In this document: in pieces, positions 7,816 to 18,277 of the stretch
Layout: each line of letters begins with the position of its first letter
Position numbering within the stretch: the stretch's first letter is position 1
Assembly (NCBI GenBank): GCA_902491795.1
Contig: CABUIX010000012.1
Coordinates: 1 to 43,161, forward strand
Reading direction: 5' to 3'
DNA: 43,161 bases
DNA from: an uncultured Bacteroidales bacterium
Lineage (GTDB): Bacteria > Bacteroidota > Bacteroidia > Bacteroidales > UBA932
Made by a program: the position numbers and the translations under genes
The notes under the pieces: generated by a model
The model's input: only the letters and a program-made list of their open reading frames with translations
Databases searched by the model: none
Told to the model about the DNA's origin: nothing

Positions 7816-10800
7816 ATGGTTTCTTTTAATTTATTGCAGCTCCCGCTGCTGGCCACGCTATTGCTGACCGGGGGGGGTGGATGTCCTATGCACAGGACAA
7901 GACGGTCACCGGTAAGGTGACGGATGGCAATGGCGATCCTGTTTATGGAGCGGTCGTCATGGCAAATGATGGTAATTAATCCATCGGAGAAATGACTGCC
8001 GAGGATGGCCGCTATTCAATTACAATTCCATCTGAAGTAAAATTCCTTACGTATTCCCTGATGGGGTACGAGGATGTTGTGGAGAATGTCTCCGGCCGCG
8101 ATGTCATTGATGTAGTGCTTAGGGAGTCTTCTGTGTATCTTGAGGAAGCGGTTTCCATCGGTTATGCGAAAGTCAAGAGAAAGGATTTGACGGGTTCTTC
8201 CGTTTCCGTTTCTGGTGATGAATTGTCCCATATTCCGGCCACTACGGCCGCTCAGGCACTTGCCGGTAAGGCAGCTGGTGTGAGCATCGTATCGAGAAGT
8301 GGTGCACCGGGATCAGAGATTAACATAAATATCCGTGGAGGAAACTCCATCACGCAGTCAACATCCCCACTGTATATAGTGGACGGATTTGCGATGGAAG
8401 ATGCTCTGAGAATGGTGGATGTGAATGACATTGAGAGTATAGACGTTCTCAAGGATGCTTCAGCTACGGCGATTTATGGAGCACAGGGTTCCAACGGTGT
8501 AATATTGATTACCACCAAATCCGGCAAGGCGGGCAAGACAATGGTTACATACAATGTCTATGGCCAGTTCGAGAAACTGAGCAAAAAGCTGCCGATGCTT
8601 GGGGTTGAGGATTATGTCAAATATCAGTACGAGTTTGCGATGCTTAACACCAGCGGAAAGATAGCCGAATGGGCTAATATGTTCGGAGGCTCTCTTTCCG
8701 ATCCTGACTTCTATTCGGGAGCCTACTCACGAATACATTCAGAGTATGTCGGTAGGGAAGCGATAGACTGGCAAGATCTAGTGTTCGGAGGTACGGCCTT
8801 CACTCAGGCTCACAATGTGAATATTACAGGAGGCAACGAGCAGACAAGGTTCATGTTGAGTTACAACTTCAATGACCAGAACGGAATCATGGCAAAGCAT
8901 GGTTATACCAGGAACTCCGTGAGGGCGAAAATCAACCATGAGCTTTGGAAAGGTGTCCGCCTTGACTTTAGCACTTCTTTTGGAAGTTCCAGGACCGAAG
9001 GCGGCGGTAAGATGAGTTCTGCTTTGAGGAAAACCTTGTTACAACCCCCTACGGGAGGAATCCGCTTTACTAACGAGGACCTGATCACAAAGGACCTGAC
9101 GGATGAATTCAAGAAGATCGAGGGCCAATATGACCTCGACAATCCGATTCTTGAGAACAATGCCATTGACAACAATCTCTATAACCGCCAGTTTGTGGTG
9201 AATGGAGGAATTGAGTTTGACTTCCTCAAGGATTTCACCTGGAGGACAGCCGGTAGCTATACATGGTATTCCATAAGGGAAGATTATTGGGATGATGGTA
9301 CCACAAGCGCAGCCGAAGCATACAAGACGGACACGCAGGATAACGTTTATCCTTATGGTTACAGGTATAATACAGAAAAATACTCCTGGCAGATTACCAA
9401 TACACTGAATTGGAGCAAACAGGTCGGCAGGAGCAGTATCAGCGCTCTTGTTGGACAGGAAACCATCTTTAATCATTCCCAGAATGATAAGAATGTGTAT
9501 TATGGTTTCCCGGAGAACAATTTCGGACTTGATAATATAGGTATGGGACAGTCTTACAGCCGGTCTTCAGGCCTTGCAGAGAACGCGATTGTGTCATTCT
9601 TCGGTCGGGCCATGTATAGCTGGGACGACAAGTATCTGGTTACGGTGTCCGCCAGAGCTGACGGATCATCCAAATTTGCAGCCGGTCATAAATGGGGTTT
9701 TTTCCCTTCAGCATCAGCGGCATGGCGAATATCACAGGAAGATTTCTACCGGAACAGCGGCTTCAGCAATGTTGTAAACAGAATGAAACTGCGTGTGGGA
9801 TATGGTACTTCCGGAAACTGCAATGTTGACGACTACATTTATACGACCGCTTATAGCGCCGGACACTATGCAATCAATGGCTCTGATGTCTCTACACTGG
9901 TTCCTGGAAGCACTCTCGGCAACCCCTCGCTCAAGTGGGAGACGACAAAGTCACTGAACGTGGGTGTTGACCTGGGATTTGCAAAGGACAGGGTCAACAT
10001 GAGTGTGGATTGGTACAACAACCAGTCTGATGACCTGATCATACTCAACGAGATTCCAAATACTACAGGATACAGTAATCAATACCAGAATCTCGGCGCA
10101 ATAAGGAACCGTGGTTTGGAAATCGTCCTCAATTCAATAAATGTTGAGAGGAACGGATTCCGTTGGACTACGGATTTTAACATTGCATTCAATCGCTCCA
10201 AGGTTCTGTCTCTCTATGGGCTTGATGGAAAGGACTATATGTACGAAACATCTAAGGATAGTTATGAAAATTGGTCAGCAACATTCCTTGTGAAGGTTGG
10301 CCAGCCGCTGGGTCAGTTTTTTGGATATGTTTATGACGGAGTGTATACTACTGATGACTTTATCCAGAATCCTGATGGTTCATATATCTTGAAGCCTGGA
10401 ATTCCTTATGACTCCAACCGAAGACGTGACCAAGTAAAACCAGGTGACATGAAGTTTGTACCTCAGACTGACAAGACAGACGAAGAAGGAAATCCTGTGT
10501 ATATGTTGTCATCTGATGACGACAAGGCGGTGATAGGTAACTCGAATCCAATCTTTAGTGGCGGTCTTGCCAACACTTTCTCATGGAAGGGCTTTGACTT
10601 GTATATCTTCATGAATTTCAGTTTCGGTAATAAGGTCTGGAATCTTAATAAGGTCCGCTATTACGGTCCTTATCTTGGTAACATGAACTCGTTTGCCGAG
10701 ATGGGCAACAGGTTCACTCTTATAGACCCCGATACCGGAAAGGAGACTACGAACCTCCAGCGTCTGGCCGAGCTGAATCCTAATCAGCATAGCAAGGATA

Positions 10801-11111
10801 TGCTCTGGAGTCTGAGTTCTTATAATAACTACTCTGTATCATGCCCGATGGACCTTTTTGTTGAAGATGCATCATATTTGAGGCTCAGCACCATTACTCT
10901 CGGGTATACGTTGCCTAATGAACTGACACGCAAGGCCAAGATAGAGAACCTTAGGATTTATGTCACGCTGAACAACCTGTACACTTTCACAAGATACAGT
11001 GGCTATGATCCTGAAGTGTCTACTAGCGGTGATGCTCTTACCCAGGGAATCGACAGCTCTTCCTTCCCCAGAACCAGAGGTTGCGTGATAGGTCTCAACT
11101 TGAACTTTTAA
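7816..11111 (+). pseudogene. SusC-family TonB-dependent outer-membrane transporter, N-terminus disrupted
   Basis: SusC-type importer of oligosaccharides across the outer membrane, paired with the following SusD. The ATG at 7816 opens a hydrophobic leader (MVSFNLLQLPLLATLLLT). After the G8 tract at 7870-7877 the frame is wrong and stops at 7918. One extra G would join it to SYAQDKTVTGKV and the carboxypeptidase-like domain. That downstream frame itself carries a TAA at 7977-7979. The remaining open frame from ATG 7992 (1,039 codons) holds the rest of the carboxypeptidase-like domain, the plug (LYIVDGFAMED, LKDASATAIYG, GVILITTKSG) and the complete barrel ending in GLNLNF. Restarted translation at 7992 would lack a signal peptide and could not reach the outer membrane. 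Sequencing error, phase variation or true decay all remain possible. Confidence 0.8.
7870..7877 (+). repeat. G8 homopolymer in the SusC signal-peptide coding region
   Basis: Eight consecutive G lie between the hydrophobic leader and the mature domain. The number of G sets whether the two halves share a frame: nine (or six) would join them, eight does not. Such tracts are prone to slipped-strand length change and to sequencing error. Confidence 0.9.
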
Positions 11112-11123
11112 TTTAGGATAAAC

Positions 11124-12986
11124 ATGAAAAAGATATATTTCGGTCTTGCTTTGCTAGCCTTGTCGGCAGTTTCTTGCAATGACTTTCTGGAAATACCCTC
11201 TGAAACAAAATTTGACAGCTCCACGGTCTTTCAGACCGAATCCCGGGCAGAGATGGCCGTACTCGGAGCCTACCGCGCCGGATGGAGCGATGAGATATGG
11301 TATCAGCTCGGGATGGGAACGGATGAAGTTTATTCCACCGAGGGCGTTACAAATTCCAAATATCAGCTCGGGAACTATGTGCTTTCAGCCGCAAGGACAG
11401 GAGGTTGCTTTTCAACTTTCTATACTGCCATTGAATATGCCAACGTGTGCATAATGAATCTCAAGAACATGGAGCAGACAGACAATGTGAAGCGTATGTT
11501 GGGTGAAAGCTACGCCATCAGGGCTGCCGCATATCTGAATCTGCTGCGTTATTGGGGTGATGTGCCTTATCTTACGGTTCCGGTTTCTGAACAGGACAGC
11601 TTCTATTCTTCGAGGGAAAGTCGTGATGTCATTTATGATGGCATTATAGATGACATGATGACTGCTACGGAGCTGATTCCATGGAAAAGCGAGATCTCCA
11701 ATTTCACTCCGGAACGTTACTGCAAGGAGTCGGCATATGGTCTTCTTGCCCGCATAGCTCTGTATGCGGCCGGATACTCTCTGCGCTGGGATCTGGATTC
11801 GTATTCAACTGGTTCACTGAGAATCGCCAAAAGAGATGATCCTGCACGCATCAAGGAACTGAACAAAATTGCCATGGATGCCTGTGAAGTGGTCATTGGC
11901 AGGGGATCATTCTCCTTGAGCCATGACTATGACCAGATCTTCAGGGACCTTCTCAATGGGGCATATAACCAGGAGTCAATGCTGGAGCAGGGATTTCAGG
12001 GGAACAACGTGAAGAGTAATCACGGATATACCAATGCTATTTCCTGCCATGCCAGCTCCATGATGGGCAAAGCTTTTCCGCAGATGAGGATCAATCCCAT
12101 ATTGTATTTTGACTACAGTCCGGACGATCTCCGTAGGGATGTTACCGTATGCCAATATGCAATAGATGCCGAAAGTATGATTTATGAAATGCCTTACGGA
12201 TGTTTCTATATCGGCAAATTTCGCCCGAATTGGAAGTCCACCATTGGAACTGGAACCTCTGCAAGGGATGTCAACTGGCCGTGGATGCGTTATGCCCATA
12301 TATTGCTCATGTATGCAGAAGCTGCCAATGAGTACTACGGAAGCCCTACCGCTGAGGCAATTGATGCCCTTAAGGCTGTGAAAATGAGGGCTTTCGGATA
12401 TGACGAGTCCAAGATAGGTGAGATTCCATCAGATCATGACGGATTCCTTAAGGCCCTGATTGAGGAGAACAAGCTTGAGTTTGCAGGTGAGTCCTGGAGA
12501 CGCACCGAACTTTGTCGCTGGGGTATACTGTATGAAACCCTGATGGAAAACAAGACTGAACTCATGATGCTTGCCGGAAGAGAAGGAAGATATGAAAATG
12601 TTGACAGGTATCGTATCTTTATTCCGCAGAAAGCCGTATGGCAAGACCCGCAAAACAACATACCATATACTGCCCTTACGGTCATGCAGCTTACCAGCGA
12701 AGAAATCAAGGAGTACAATGATCAGGGATACGTGGTTGTGGACATGCAGGATTCGGTTTCGCCCTGCACACATGCGGACGGAAATGAAATCATGCCTTTC
12801 GGAGTGTATGAAGTGGCTTCGGACGGACTTCATGTCTACAAAGGGAACGACGGATATGGCGACAATGTCAGGTATGTGAATCTGTTCGGAGGACTTACAA
12901 AGAACCATTCCGAGATTCTTCCGCTTGCCCAGACCGTTATGGATGTCAACCTTGGACTTCAGGGACAGCAGGTTCCTGGTTATTGA
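11124..12986 (+). CDS. SusD/RagB-family nutrient-binding outer-membrane lipoprotein
   Basis: Surface glycan-binding partner of the preceding SusC. A lipoprotein signal ends in ALSAVSC with the acylated Cys18, followed by NDFLEIPSE, a typical SusD start. The early segment AVLGAYRAG and the helical TPR-containing body (AEAANEYYG near the middle, SWRRTELCRWG later) fit the RagB/SusD fold. At 620 residues it is of normal to slightly long size. It starts 12 bases after the SusC stop, so it belongs to the same operon. The gene itself is intact even though its SusC partner is broken. Codon use is more AT-tolerant than in the GH3 gene at 21584. The ligand cannot be deduced. Confidence 0.93.
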   Translation: MKKIYFGLALLALSAVSCNDFLEIPSETKFDSSTVFQTESRAEMAVLGAYRAGWSDEIWYQLGMGTDEVYSTEGVTNSKYQLGNYVLSAARTGGCFSTFYTAIEYANVCIMNLKNMEQTDNVKRMLGESYAIRAAAYLNLLRYWGDVPYLTVPVSEQDSFYSSRESRDVIYDGIIDDMMTATELIPWKSEISNFTPERYCKESAYGLLARIALYAAGYSLRWDLDSYSTGSLRIAKRDDPARIKELNKIAMDACEVVIGRGSFSLSHDYDQIFRDLLNGAYNQESMLEQGFQGNNVKSNHGYTNAISCHASSMMGKAFPQMRINPILYFDYSPDDLRRDVTVCQYAIDAESMIYEMPYGCFYIGKFRPNWKSTIGTGTSARDVNWPWMRYAHILLMYAEAANEYYGSPTAEAIDALKAVKMRAFGYDESKIGEIPSDHDGFLKALIEENKLEFAGESWRRTELCRWGILYETLMENKTELMMLAGREGRYENVDRYRIFIPQKAVWQDPQNNIPYTALTVMQLTSEEIKEYNDQGYVVVDMQDSVSPCTHADGNEIMPFGVYEVASDGLHVYKGNDGYGDNVRYVNLFGGLTKNHSEILPLAQTVMDVNLGLQGQQVPGY

Positions 12987-13007
12987 TACTTGAAAACCCT
13001 CATATGT

Positions 13008-15233
13008 ATGAATAAGTCAAATCTTTTTATTCTGTCAGTTGCTCTGCTCGCCGTTGCCTGCGGCGGGCAGGGAAAGATTGACCGGAAAGCTCTTGTGTCA
13101 CGGAACAATCCGCATGTGACAGAATTGAACCCACTTTATTCTCTCAATTTGGGAAACGGGGAGTTCGCTGTTACCCTGGATGCGACAGGCCTTCAGACTT
13201 TCCCTGAGTACTGCTCAAAGGGACTTTCTCTTGGCACTTACAGTGAGTGGGCTTGGCACTCCTTTCCTGATACCGCTGGGTATTCATATGTGGAAGTGCT
13301 CGAGGACCATCCTCTCCCTGGGCATCCTCATGGACTTTATGCGGTTCAGGCAGGATATGGCATGACGGAGCGTGGACAGGCTGCTGCAGAATGGTTCAGG
13401 GCTAATCCGCATCGTCTGCACCTTGGAAATATCGGATTCGCATATATGAAGCCGGAAGAAATAACGGATGTCAACCAGGTTCTTGACATGTGGAACGGGA
13501 TTCTTGAATCTGATTTCAAATGGAATGGTATGCCGGTTTCAGTGAGGACAGTATGTGCGGAGGAAGATGTCGTCGCTGCAAGGGTAGTTGCTGATTCAGC
13601 CGTGCCTCTTGTATTGCGGTTCCCGTATCCAACGGGAGTGCATACCGATGATGCTTCCGATTGGGGAAGCGATGGCCGTCATTCGACAGAGATAGTCGAA
13701 CTTGGAGAATCGGGGGCAGTTCTGAAACGGACGGTCGACGATGCGGTCTATTATGTGTCCCTTGGGTGGAAAGGTCAGGCAGAACTGAGCCGCAACGGAA
13801 ACAACAGTTTCCTGCTTGTTCCTGCCGAAGGTTCATTCGAGTTTTCCGTTTCATTTGCACCGAAGACGGATGAGCTGGCCCACATGGATTTCCGTCAGGC
13901 CAGGTCTTCTGCCTCCAATTTGTGGAACGGATACTGGAAGAGCACGGGAGTGATAGATTTTTCCCGTTGCACGGACAACCGGGCTCCATTGCTTGAACGC
14001 CGCGTAGTACAGTCCCAGTATCTGATAAGGTGCCAGGAAGCTCAGAACTACCCTCCTGCAGAGACAGGGCTCACATATAATTCATGGTATGGCAAATTCC
14101 ATTTGGAGATGGTCATGTGGCACAGTTTCCACTATGCTTTGTGGAATAAGCCGGAATTGCTCGAGAAACAGCTCAAGTGGTATCTGACCGCGATGCCGAC
14201 GGCTAGAGAGATTGCCCGCCGCCAGAATTTCTCCGGTGTGAGATGGATGAAGATGACAGATCCTTCGGCTCTCGAAGCCCCTTCTGACATCGGTTCTTTC
14301 ATAATATGGCAGCAGCCGCATCCCATTTATATGGCGGAACTGATATACAGGGCAAAGCCGGACAGGAAATTCCTGGAGACATATTATGACATGGTCCAGC
14401 AGACAGCGGAATTCATGGCTGATTTTGTCAACTATGACGAGGAAAATGACCGATACGTCATAGAAGGTGCTTGCGCCGCAAATGAATCGTACGACGAGAA
14501 CAGGACGCTCAATCCGTCATTTGAACTCTCGTACTGGCATTTTGGCCTGTCGGTAGCCCAATTGTGGCGTGAACGGATGGGTAATGGCAGGAATCCAGAG
14601 TGGGATGAGATTTGTGCCAAGCTTTCACCTCTTGCCATGAGTCCTGACGGAATATACCTCCCGGCTGAAATAGGACCTGGAATTCCGGATTTCGTCAACA
14701 TGAAACCTGCCGAGGAATTGCCTGCTGCAGCTCCTGCCGGGGGATATGTTAACGGTCAGCGCCCCAAGGCTGACGCAGCGGTGCCTTCCGGCAGACAGGA
14801 AGGACATGATCCATTCTATGTGAAGGCTACATCGAGCGAGAATCTTCTTGCTTTCGGTGTTCTTCCGGAGTGCCGTCTTTTTGATGAGGAAGGAATGATG
14901 CGGACGCTTGATAGGGCCGCGGAGAATTATGGCTGGAAGGGTGGCAGCTGGAGCTGGAACTATCCTTCATTGGCCATGAATGCAACCAGGTTGCTCCGTC
15001 CTGATATTGCTCTGAGGGCAATTACCATGGATAATCGCAGCGAACTCCTGCTTCCTGGAGGCAACAATTACCGTTCGGAGACATTGAGAATGTATCTTCC
15101 CGGAAACGGTGGTCTTCTTCTGGCCGTGGGTATGATGTGTGCGGGATGGGACGGCTGTGAGGTGGAGAATCCCGGTTTCCCAAAAGACGGGTCATGGGAT
15201 GTTCGTTGGGAAGGTCTTGAACCCCTTCCATAA
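13008..15233 (+). CDS. Lipoprotein six-hairpin glycosidase, GH65-like
   Basis: The ATG at 13008 is chosen because it opens a lipoprotein signal (FILSVALLAVAC, Cys18); an upstream in-frame TTG at 12990 is unlikely. The protein of 741 residues has an N-terminal beta-sandwich-like half (to about residue 310) and a helical (alpha/alpha)6-type catalytic half beginning near NSWYGKFHLEM and MVMWHSFHYALW, with WSWNYPS near the end. This two-part layout resembles GH65 and related clan-L enzymes, but I cannot place the catalytic acid or assign a family with certainty. The lipid anchor suggests a position at the outer membrane or facing the periplasm, acting on oligosaccharide handled by the SusC/SusD pair 21 bases upstream. 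It is the last gene before a terminator. Confidence 0.72.
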   Translation: MNKSNLFILSVALLAVACGGQGKIDRKALVSRNNPHVTELNPLYSLNLGNGEFAVTLDATGLQTFPEYCSKGLSLGTYSEWAWHSFPDTAGYSYVEVLEDHPLPGHPHGLYAVQAGYGMTERGQAAAEWFRANPHRLHLGNIGFAYMKPEEITDVNQVLDMWNGILESDFKWNGMPVSVRTVCAEEDVVAARVVADSAVPLVLRFPYPTGVHTDDASDWGSDGRHSTEIVELGESGAVLKRTVDDAVYYVSLGWKGQAELSRNGNNSFLLVPAEGSFEFSVSFAPKTDELAHMDFRQARSSASNLWNGYWKSTGVIDFSRCTDNRAPLLERRVVQSQYLIRCQEAQNYPPAETGLTYNSWYGKFHLEMVMWHSFHYALWNKPELLEKQLKWYLTAMPTAREIARRQNFSGVRWMKMTDPSALEAPSDIGSFIIWQQPHPIYMAELIYRAKPDRKFLETYYDMVQQTAEFMADFVNYDEENDRYVIEGACAANESYDENRTLNPSFELSYWHFGLSVAQLWRERMGNGRNPEWDEICAKLSPLAMSPDGIYLPAEIGPGIPDFVNMKPAEELPAAAPAGGYVNGQRPKADAAVPSGRQEGHDPFYVKATSSENLLAFGVLPECRLFDEEGMMRTLDRAAENYGWKGGSWSWNYPSLAMNATRLLRPDIALRAITMDNRSELLLPGGNNYRSETLRMYLPGNGGLLLAVGMMCAGWDGCEVENPGFPKDGSWDVRWEGLEPLP

Positions 15234-15289
15234 GTCTTGTGCGACTATGCATGAATCAGGTGGCACAAATACTTTGACGTGATATATTT

Positions 15290-15339
15290 AGGCTGCATCT
15301 TCTGCGCGTTGCTTTGCGTTCTTTGGATGTAGCCTTTTT
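15290..15339 (+). terminator. Rho-independent terminator of the first SusC/SusD operon
   Basis: Stem AGGCTGCATC (15290-15299) with GATGTAGCCT (15326-15335), one G-U pair, a long 26-base loop and T5. It lies about 57 bases after the glycosidase stop. Confidence 0.75.
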
Positions 15340-15344
15340 CATGC

Positions 15345-15380
15345 AAAAAAATGAAAAGGCCCGGAATCACTCCGGGCCTT
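15345..15380 (-). terminator. Rho-independent terminator of the second SusC/SusD operon
   Basis: Perfect stem AAGGCCCGGA/TCCGGGCCTT (15356-15365 with 15371-15380) with a 5-base loop, followed on the minus strand by TTTTCATTTTTTT. It serves the DUF3823 gene and faces the plus-strand terminator next to it. Confidence 0.93.
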
Positions 15381-15442
15381 CCGCCATAATTTCTGTCTTA
15401 AAACCAATATCAGCAATTTATGCTATTCTGAGGCGGTCAGTG

Positions 15443-16303
15443 TCAGTTGGCCGTAGACCAGTCATACAGGTTGATGCTGTGGTCACGGTTCATGACATAG
15501 ACTGGAGAGAAGTTCCAGATGTTCTGAGTGTTGTATGCCCCTCCTTTTGCAAGGGCTCCGATTCTCAGATAGTGGGCTCTCTCGTATTTGAACTCGTCCC
15601 GGTTGACTCCATCGCTTGATGCATCGATGGTCAGCGTTATCCTGTCGGTTGTCCCGTCTTCCTTTACGGTCACGTTTGAAAGAGTGGAGCCGGTGTCGGA
15701 TGTGTTCTGCCTGAAGTTCTGTCCGACGAAGTTTGAGGTGTTGGAGCAGAATACCACCTGGCTGACGGTGTTGAGCCTTGACGGATCGGCCATCTCGATG
15801 GAGAAGGTTGCGGTGATGGTCTTGGTTGCGTCGTCATAGGTGAATTCGGGATCGATTATTCGGCAGTAGGGAGTGAGCTTGAAGTCGAAGTTGTTGGAAC
15901 CTTCGCCGAGCTCGATTATTGTGGTCTCTTCGGGGGAGAATACAGGAAGCTTCCTGAAGTCAACCGTGTACTTTCCGGCGAAGACCATGTCGTTGCGGTA
16001 CTCTCCGTAGAACTTTACGAACCAGTCCTGCTCCTCGTAGAAGCCTTCCCACCTGTCACTTACATCTTCAATGACGGTCAGACTTCCGGAGATGCCCTTG
16101 AACGTTGAAGTCCAGGTTGTCCAGTCGAAGCTGGATTCGCTGTATGTCTCAACCTGGATGGGCTCGTTGGTCCCGGAGTCAATTATCTTTCCGTAGACCT
16201 GAGCATTGGGCCCGTCGTAGTTGTCCAGTTTGAACAGGTCGCAGGAAGTCACAAGCGAACCTGCCGCAGCGAGACATGCTATTTTGATGAGTAATCGTTT
16301 CAT
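15443..16303 (-). CDS. DUF3823 domain lipoprotein of a SusC/SusD locus
   Basis: Lipoprotein with acylated Cys21 in GSLVTSC followed by DLFKLDNYDGPNAQVYG, the characteristic start of the DUF3823 family, which commonly follows SusC and SusD genes. The N-terminal domain (about residues 25-125) has the family's GKIIDSGTNEPIQ and FAGKYTVDF patterns. A second beta-sandwich (about 130-286) ends with a segment including NRDHSINLYDWSTAN. It probably acts as a surface glycan-binding accessory protein, in the position SusE/SusF hold in the starch locus. It starts one base before the SusD stop region ends, so it is translationally coupled, and it is the last gene before the terminator. The ligand is unknown. 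Confidence 0.87.
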   Translation of the reverse strand: MKRLLIKIACLAAAGSLVTSCDLFKLDNYDGPNAQVYGKIIDSGTNEPIQVETYSESSFDWTTWTSTFKGISGSLTVIEDVSDRWEGFYEEQDWFVKFYGEYRNDMVFAGKYTVDFRKLPVFSPEETTIIELGEGSNNFDFKLTPYCRIIDPEFTYDDATKTITATFSIEMADPSRLNTVSQVVFCSNTSNFVGQNFRQNTSDTGSTLSNVTVKEDGTTDRITLTIDASSDGVNRDEFKYERAHYLRIGALAKGGAYNTQNIWNFSPVYVMNRDHSINLYDWSTAN

Positions 16304-16304
16304 A

Positions 16305-18266
16305 CTACTTTGTGTTGTTGTTGATAAGATGGTTGTTGGAATAGTTCGGGATAGCGGAGTAGTAGTCTTCCGGCCTTACCTGGGGATGGAAGCCTGCAGG
16401 ATTCTGTGAAACCTCATCGAATGATGTGAGGGACCTGAGGAAGATGTACTTGGCTTCGCTGCCGCTGAGGTCTACCAGAGGAATCAGGGTGAGCTTCTCA
16501 GGGACTGCACCTTCTCCGTCATAAACATCGGTTCCGTTGAAGTATGCGCGTCTTCTCCAGAGTACTGACTGCCATTTGTTCTCTGCTGCGAACTCAACTT
16601 TCCACTCATGGAGGACGTTCTCGAGCGTGAGGTCTATGTCATCCGTGAATCCGGCCCTGTGGCGTACTTCGTTGAGATACTGTTTAGCGAGGGCGGCATC
16701 GCCGAGTCCGCTTTCAACGCAAGCCTCAGCATAGGTGAGGAGGACCTCGGAGTAGCGGAGATCATACCAAGGTGTCTGGGTAACGGTATTGTAGGCCGTC
16801 TGGTCGAGGTACTTCTTGTTCTGGAAGCAGTAGGCCGTGCGGTTGTTGTTGTTGATGTTGCCCGGCAGCTCGTAGAAACCTGAATTCTGCTCGGCCTCTC
16901 CACCGTAGGGGTAGTATACTGTTCCGTTGAATTCTACACCGTCGTTTGTGGCGGGATAGATGTTGGGAGTGCCGTCAGGCATTATCATGCCACCCTGGTA
17001 GTGGATGACAGTGTTGCGGAATGTTGCACCGGGATATACGATCCAGGCCTGGAAACGTGCATCCTTGTCCACGAAAGGATCGGAAACATTGTCATACTTG
17101 ATGTACTTGCTGTTGTCGCCGGTCTTGAATTCGGTGGGAGTGTCGTTGCGGAAATATGTCGTTTCATCTCCGTCAACTTTTGTCTTGATGGTGCCGTCGA
17201 TGCTGCTGCGGTCTGTGTCGTAGTAGTCGAATTCATCGGCGTAGTTGAGGGTGTAGCTGTACACACCGGTACGCCATCCGGCTGCAACCTGTGCCGGAGC
17301 TCCCCAGTTTCCTCCCTGGGAACTCTCCATTCCGTTTCCGGTCGTGAGGTTTCCTGACTTGTAGGACTTTCCGAGCAGACCCTCAAGCGTAGAGTAGTTC
17401 TGGAAAAGGTTGATCAGGTTGGTGGTTGCATCTTCGACGGTTGAAGGATTTGCTCCCTCAAGTCCGTAGTGGCCGCTATTGATGACCTTGTAGGCTGCAT
17501 CAATGGCTGTCTGGTAATAGCTGTCGGCGTAGGATTCCTCCATGTAGCTGAGTTTTTCCTTTACTGCCTGATAGCTGCCGTCGAGCTGGGCCCTGTTCCA
17601 GTATTTTGACTCGGAAGCTGCCCAAAGTGCTACGCGTGCCTTGAGAGCATATGCTGTATATTTGCTTACGCGCATTTCTTCGGGAGCCGTCTCGGGCAGC
17701 AGCGCAGCTGCCTCGTCGAGCTGGGCAAGAATCCAGTCCCAGGTATCCTTCTCGGTGCTTCTGGGTATATAGAGGCCGGCATTCACGCCGTCTCCCTTGT
17801 ATTCGTCGTCAAGAACCCTGTCAACGATGGGCATTCCGCCGTATATCCTGACGTCTGCAAAGTAGCAGTAGGCCCTGATGAATGTAGCCTCTCCGAGGTA
17901 GGTGTTGGCTGCTTCTTCAGTGATTACGCCCCTTTCGGCAGCATCCTTGATGTTGTCCATGAAAAGGTTTATGGACCTCATTTCTGTAAAATTCCAGAAA
18001 TCGCTGACGCCGTTGTTGCTGTAGCTTGCAGTCTCGCGGCTGTGATTGGCGTAGAATGTGCTTCTGTCGTTTGCGTCGAAGGCATCCATGGGGATGTAGT
18101 TGTAGATGTCGGCAAGGACTCTCTTGATTCCGGCCTCGTTCTTGAACATGTCTTCAGCCTGCATCTTGGTGAGATCGCCCTCGAGGTTGTCGAAGACTGC
18201 TTCGCAGGAAGAAAGTGTTCCGAGAGCCAAAGTCGCAACTGCTATATATTTGAGAATTGTTTTCAT
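16305..18266 (-). CDS. SusD/RagB-family nutrient-binding outer-membrane lipoprotein
   Basis: Glycan-binding partner of the SusC encoded just upstream (11-base gap). The lipoprotein signal ends in LGTLSSC with Cys21, then EAVFDNLEGD. SusD marks include the early KRVLADIYNYIP, the helical segment GEATFIRAYCYFADVRIYGG with its short loop (split across about residues 125-145), and LTYAEACVESG near residue 510. At 653 residues it is somewhat long, with an insert rich in Tyr and Asn around residues 290-460. The C-terminal QVRPEDYYSAIPNYSNN is a usual SusD ending. It is intact, unlike the SusC at 7816, so this pair is the one expected to work. Confidence 0.95.
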   Translation of the reverse strand: MKTILKYIAVATLALGTLSSCEAVFDNLEGDLTKMQAEDMFKNEAGIKRVLADIYNYIPMDAFDANDRSTFYANHSRETASYSNNGVSDFWNFTEMRSINLFMDNIKDAAERGVITEEAANTYLGEATFIRAYCYFADVRIYGGMPIVDRVLDDEYKGDGVNAGLYIPRSTEKDTWDWILAQLDEAAALLPETAPEEMRVSKYTAYALKARVALWAASESKYWNRAQLDGSYQAVKEKLSYMEESYADSYYQTAIDAAYKVINSGHYGLEGANPSTVEDATTNLINLFQNYSTLEGLLGKSYKSGNLTTGNGMESSQGGNWGAPAQVAAGWRTGVYSYTLNYADEFDYYDTDRSSIDGTIKTKVDGDETTYFRNDTPTEFKTGDNSKYIKYDNVSDPFVDKDARFQAWIVYPGATFRNTVIHYQGGMIMPDGTPNIYPATNDGVEFNGTVYYPYGGEAEQNSGFYELPGNINNNNRTAYCFQNKKYLDQTAYNTVTQTPWYDLRYSEVLLTYAEACVESGLGDAALAKQYLNEVRHRAGFTDDIDLTLENVLHEWKVEFAAENKWQSVLWRRRAYFNGTDVYDGEGAVPEKLTLIPLVDLSGSEAKYIFLRSLTSFDEVSQNPAGFHPQVRPEDYYSAIPNYSNNHLINNNTK

Positions 18267-18277
18267 GTTGCTGCAGA

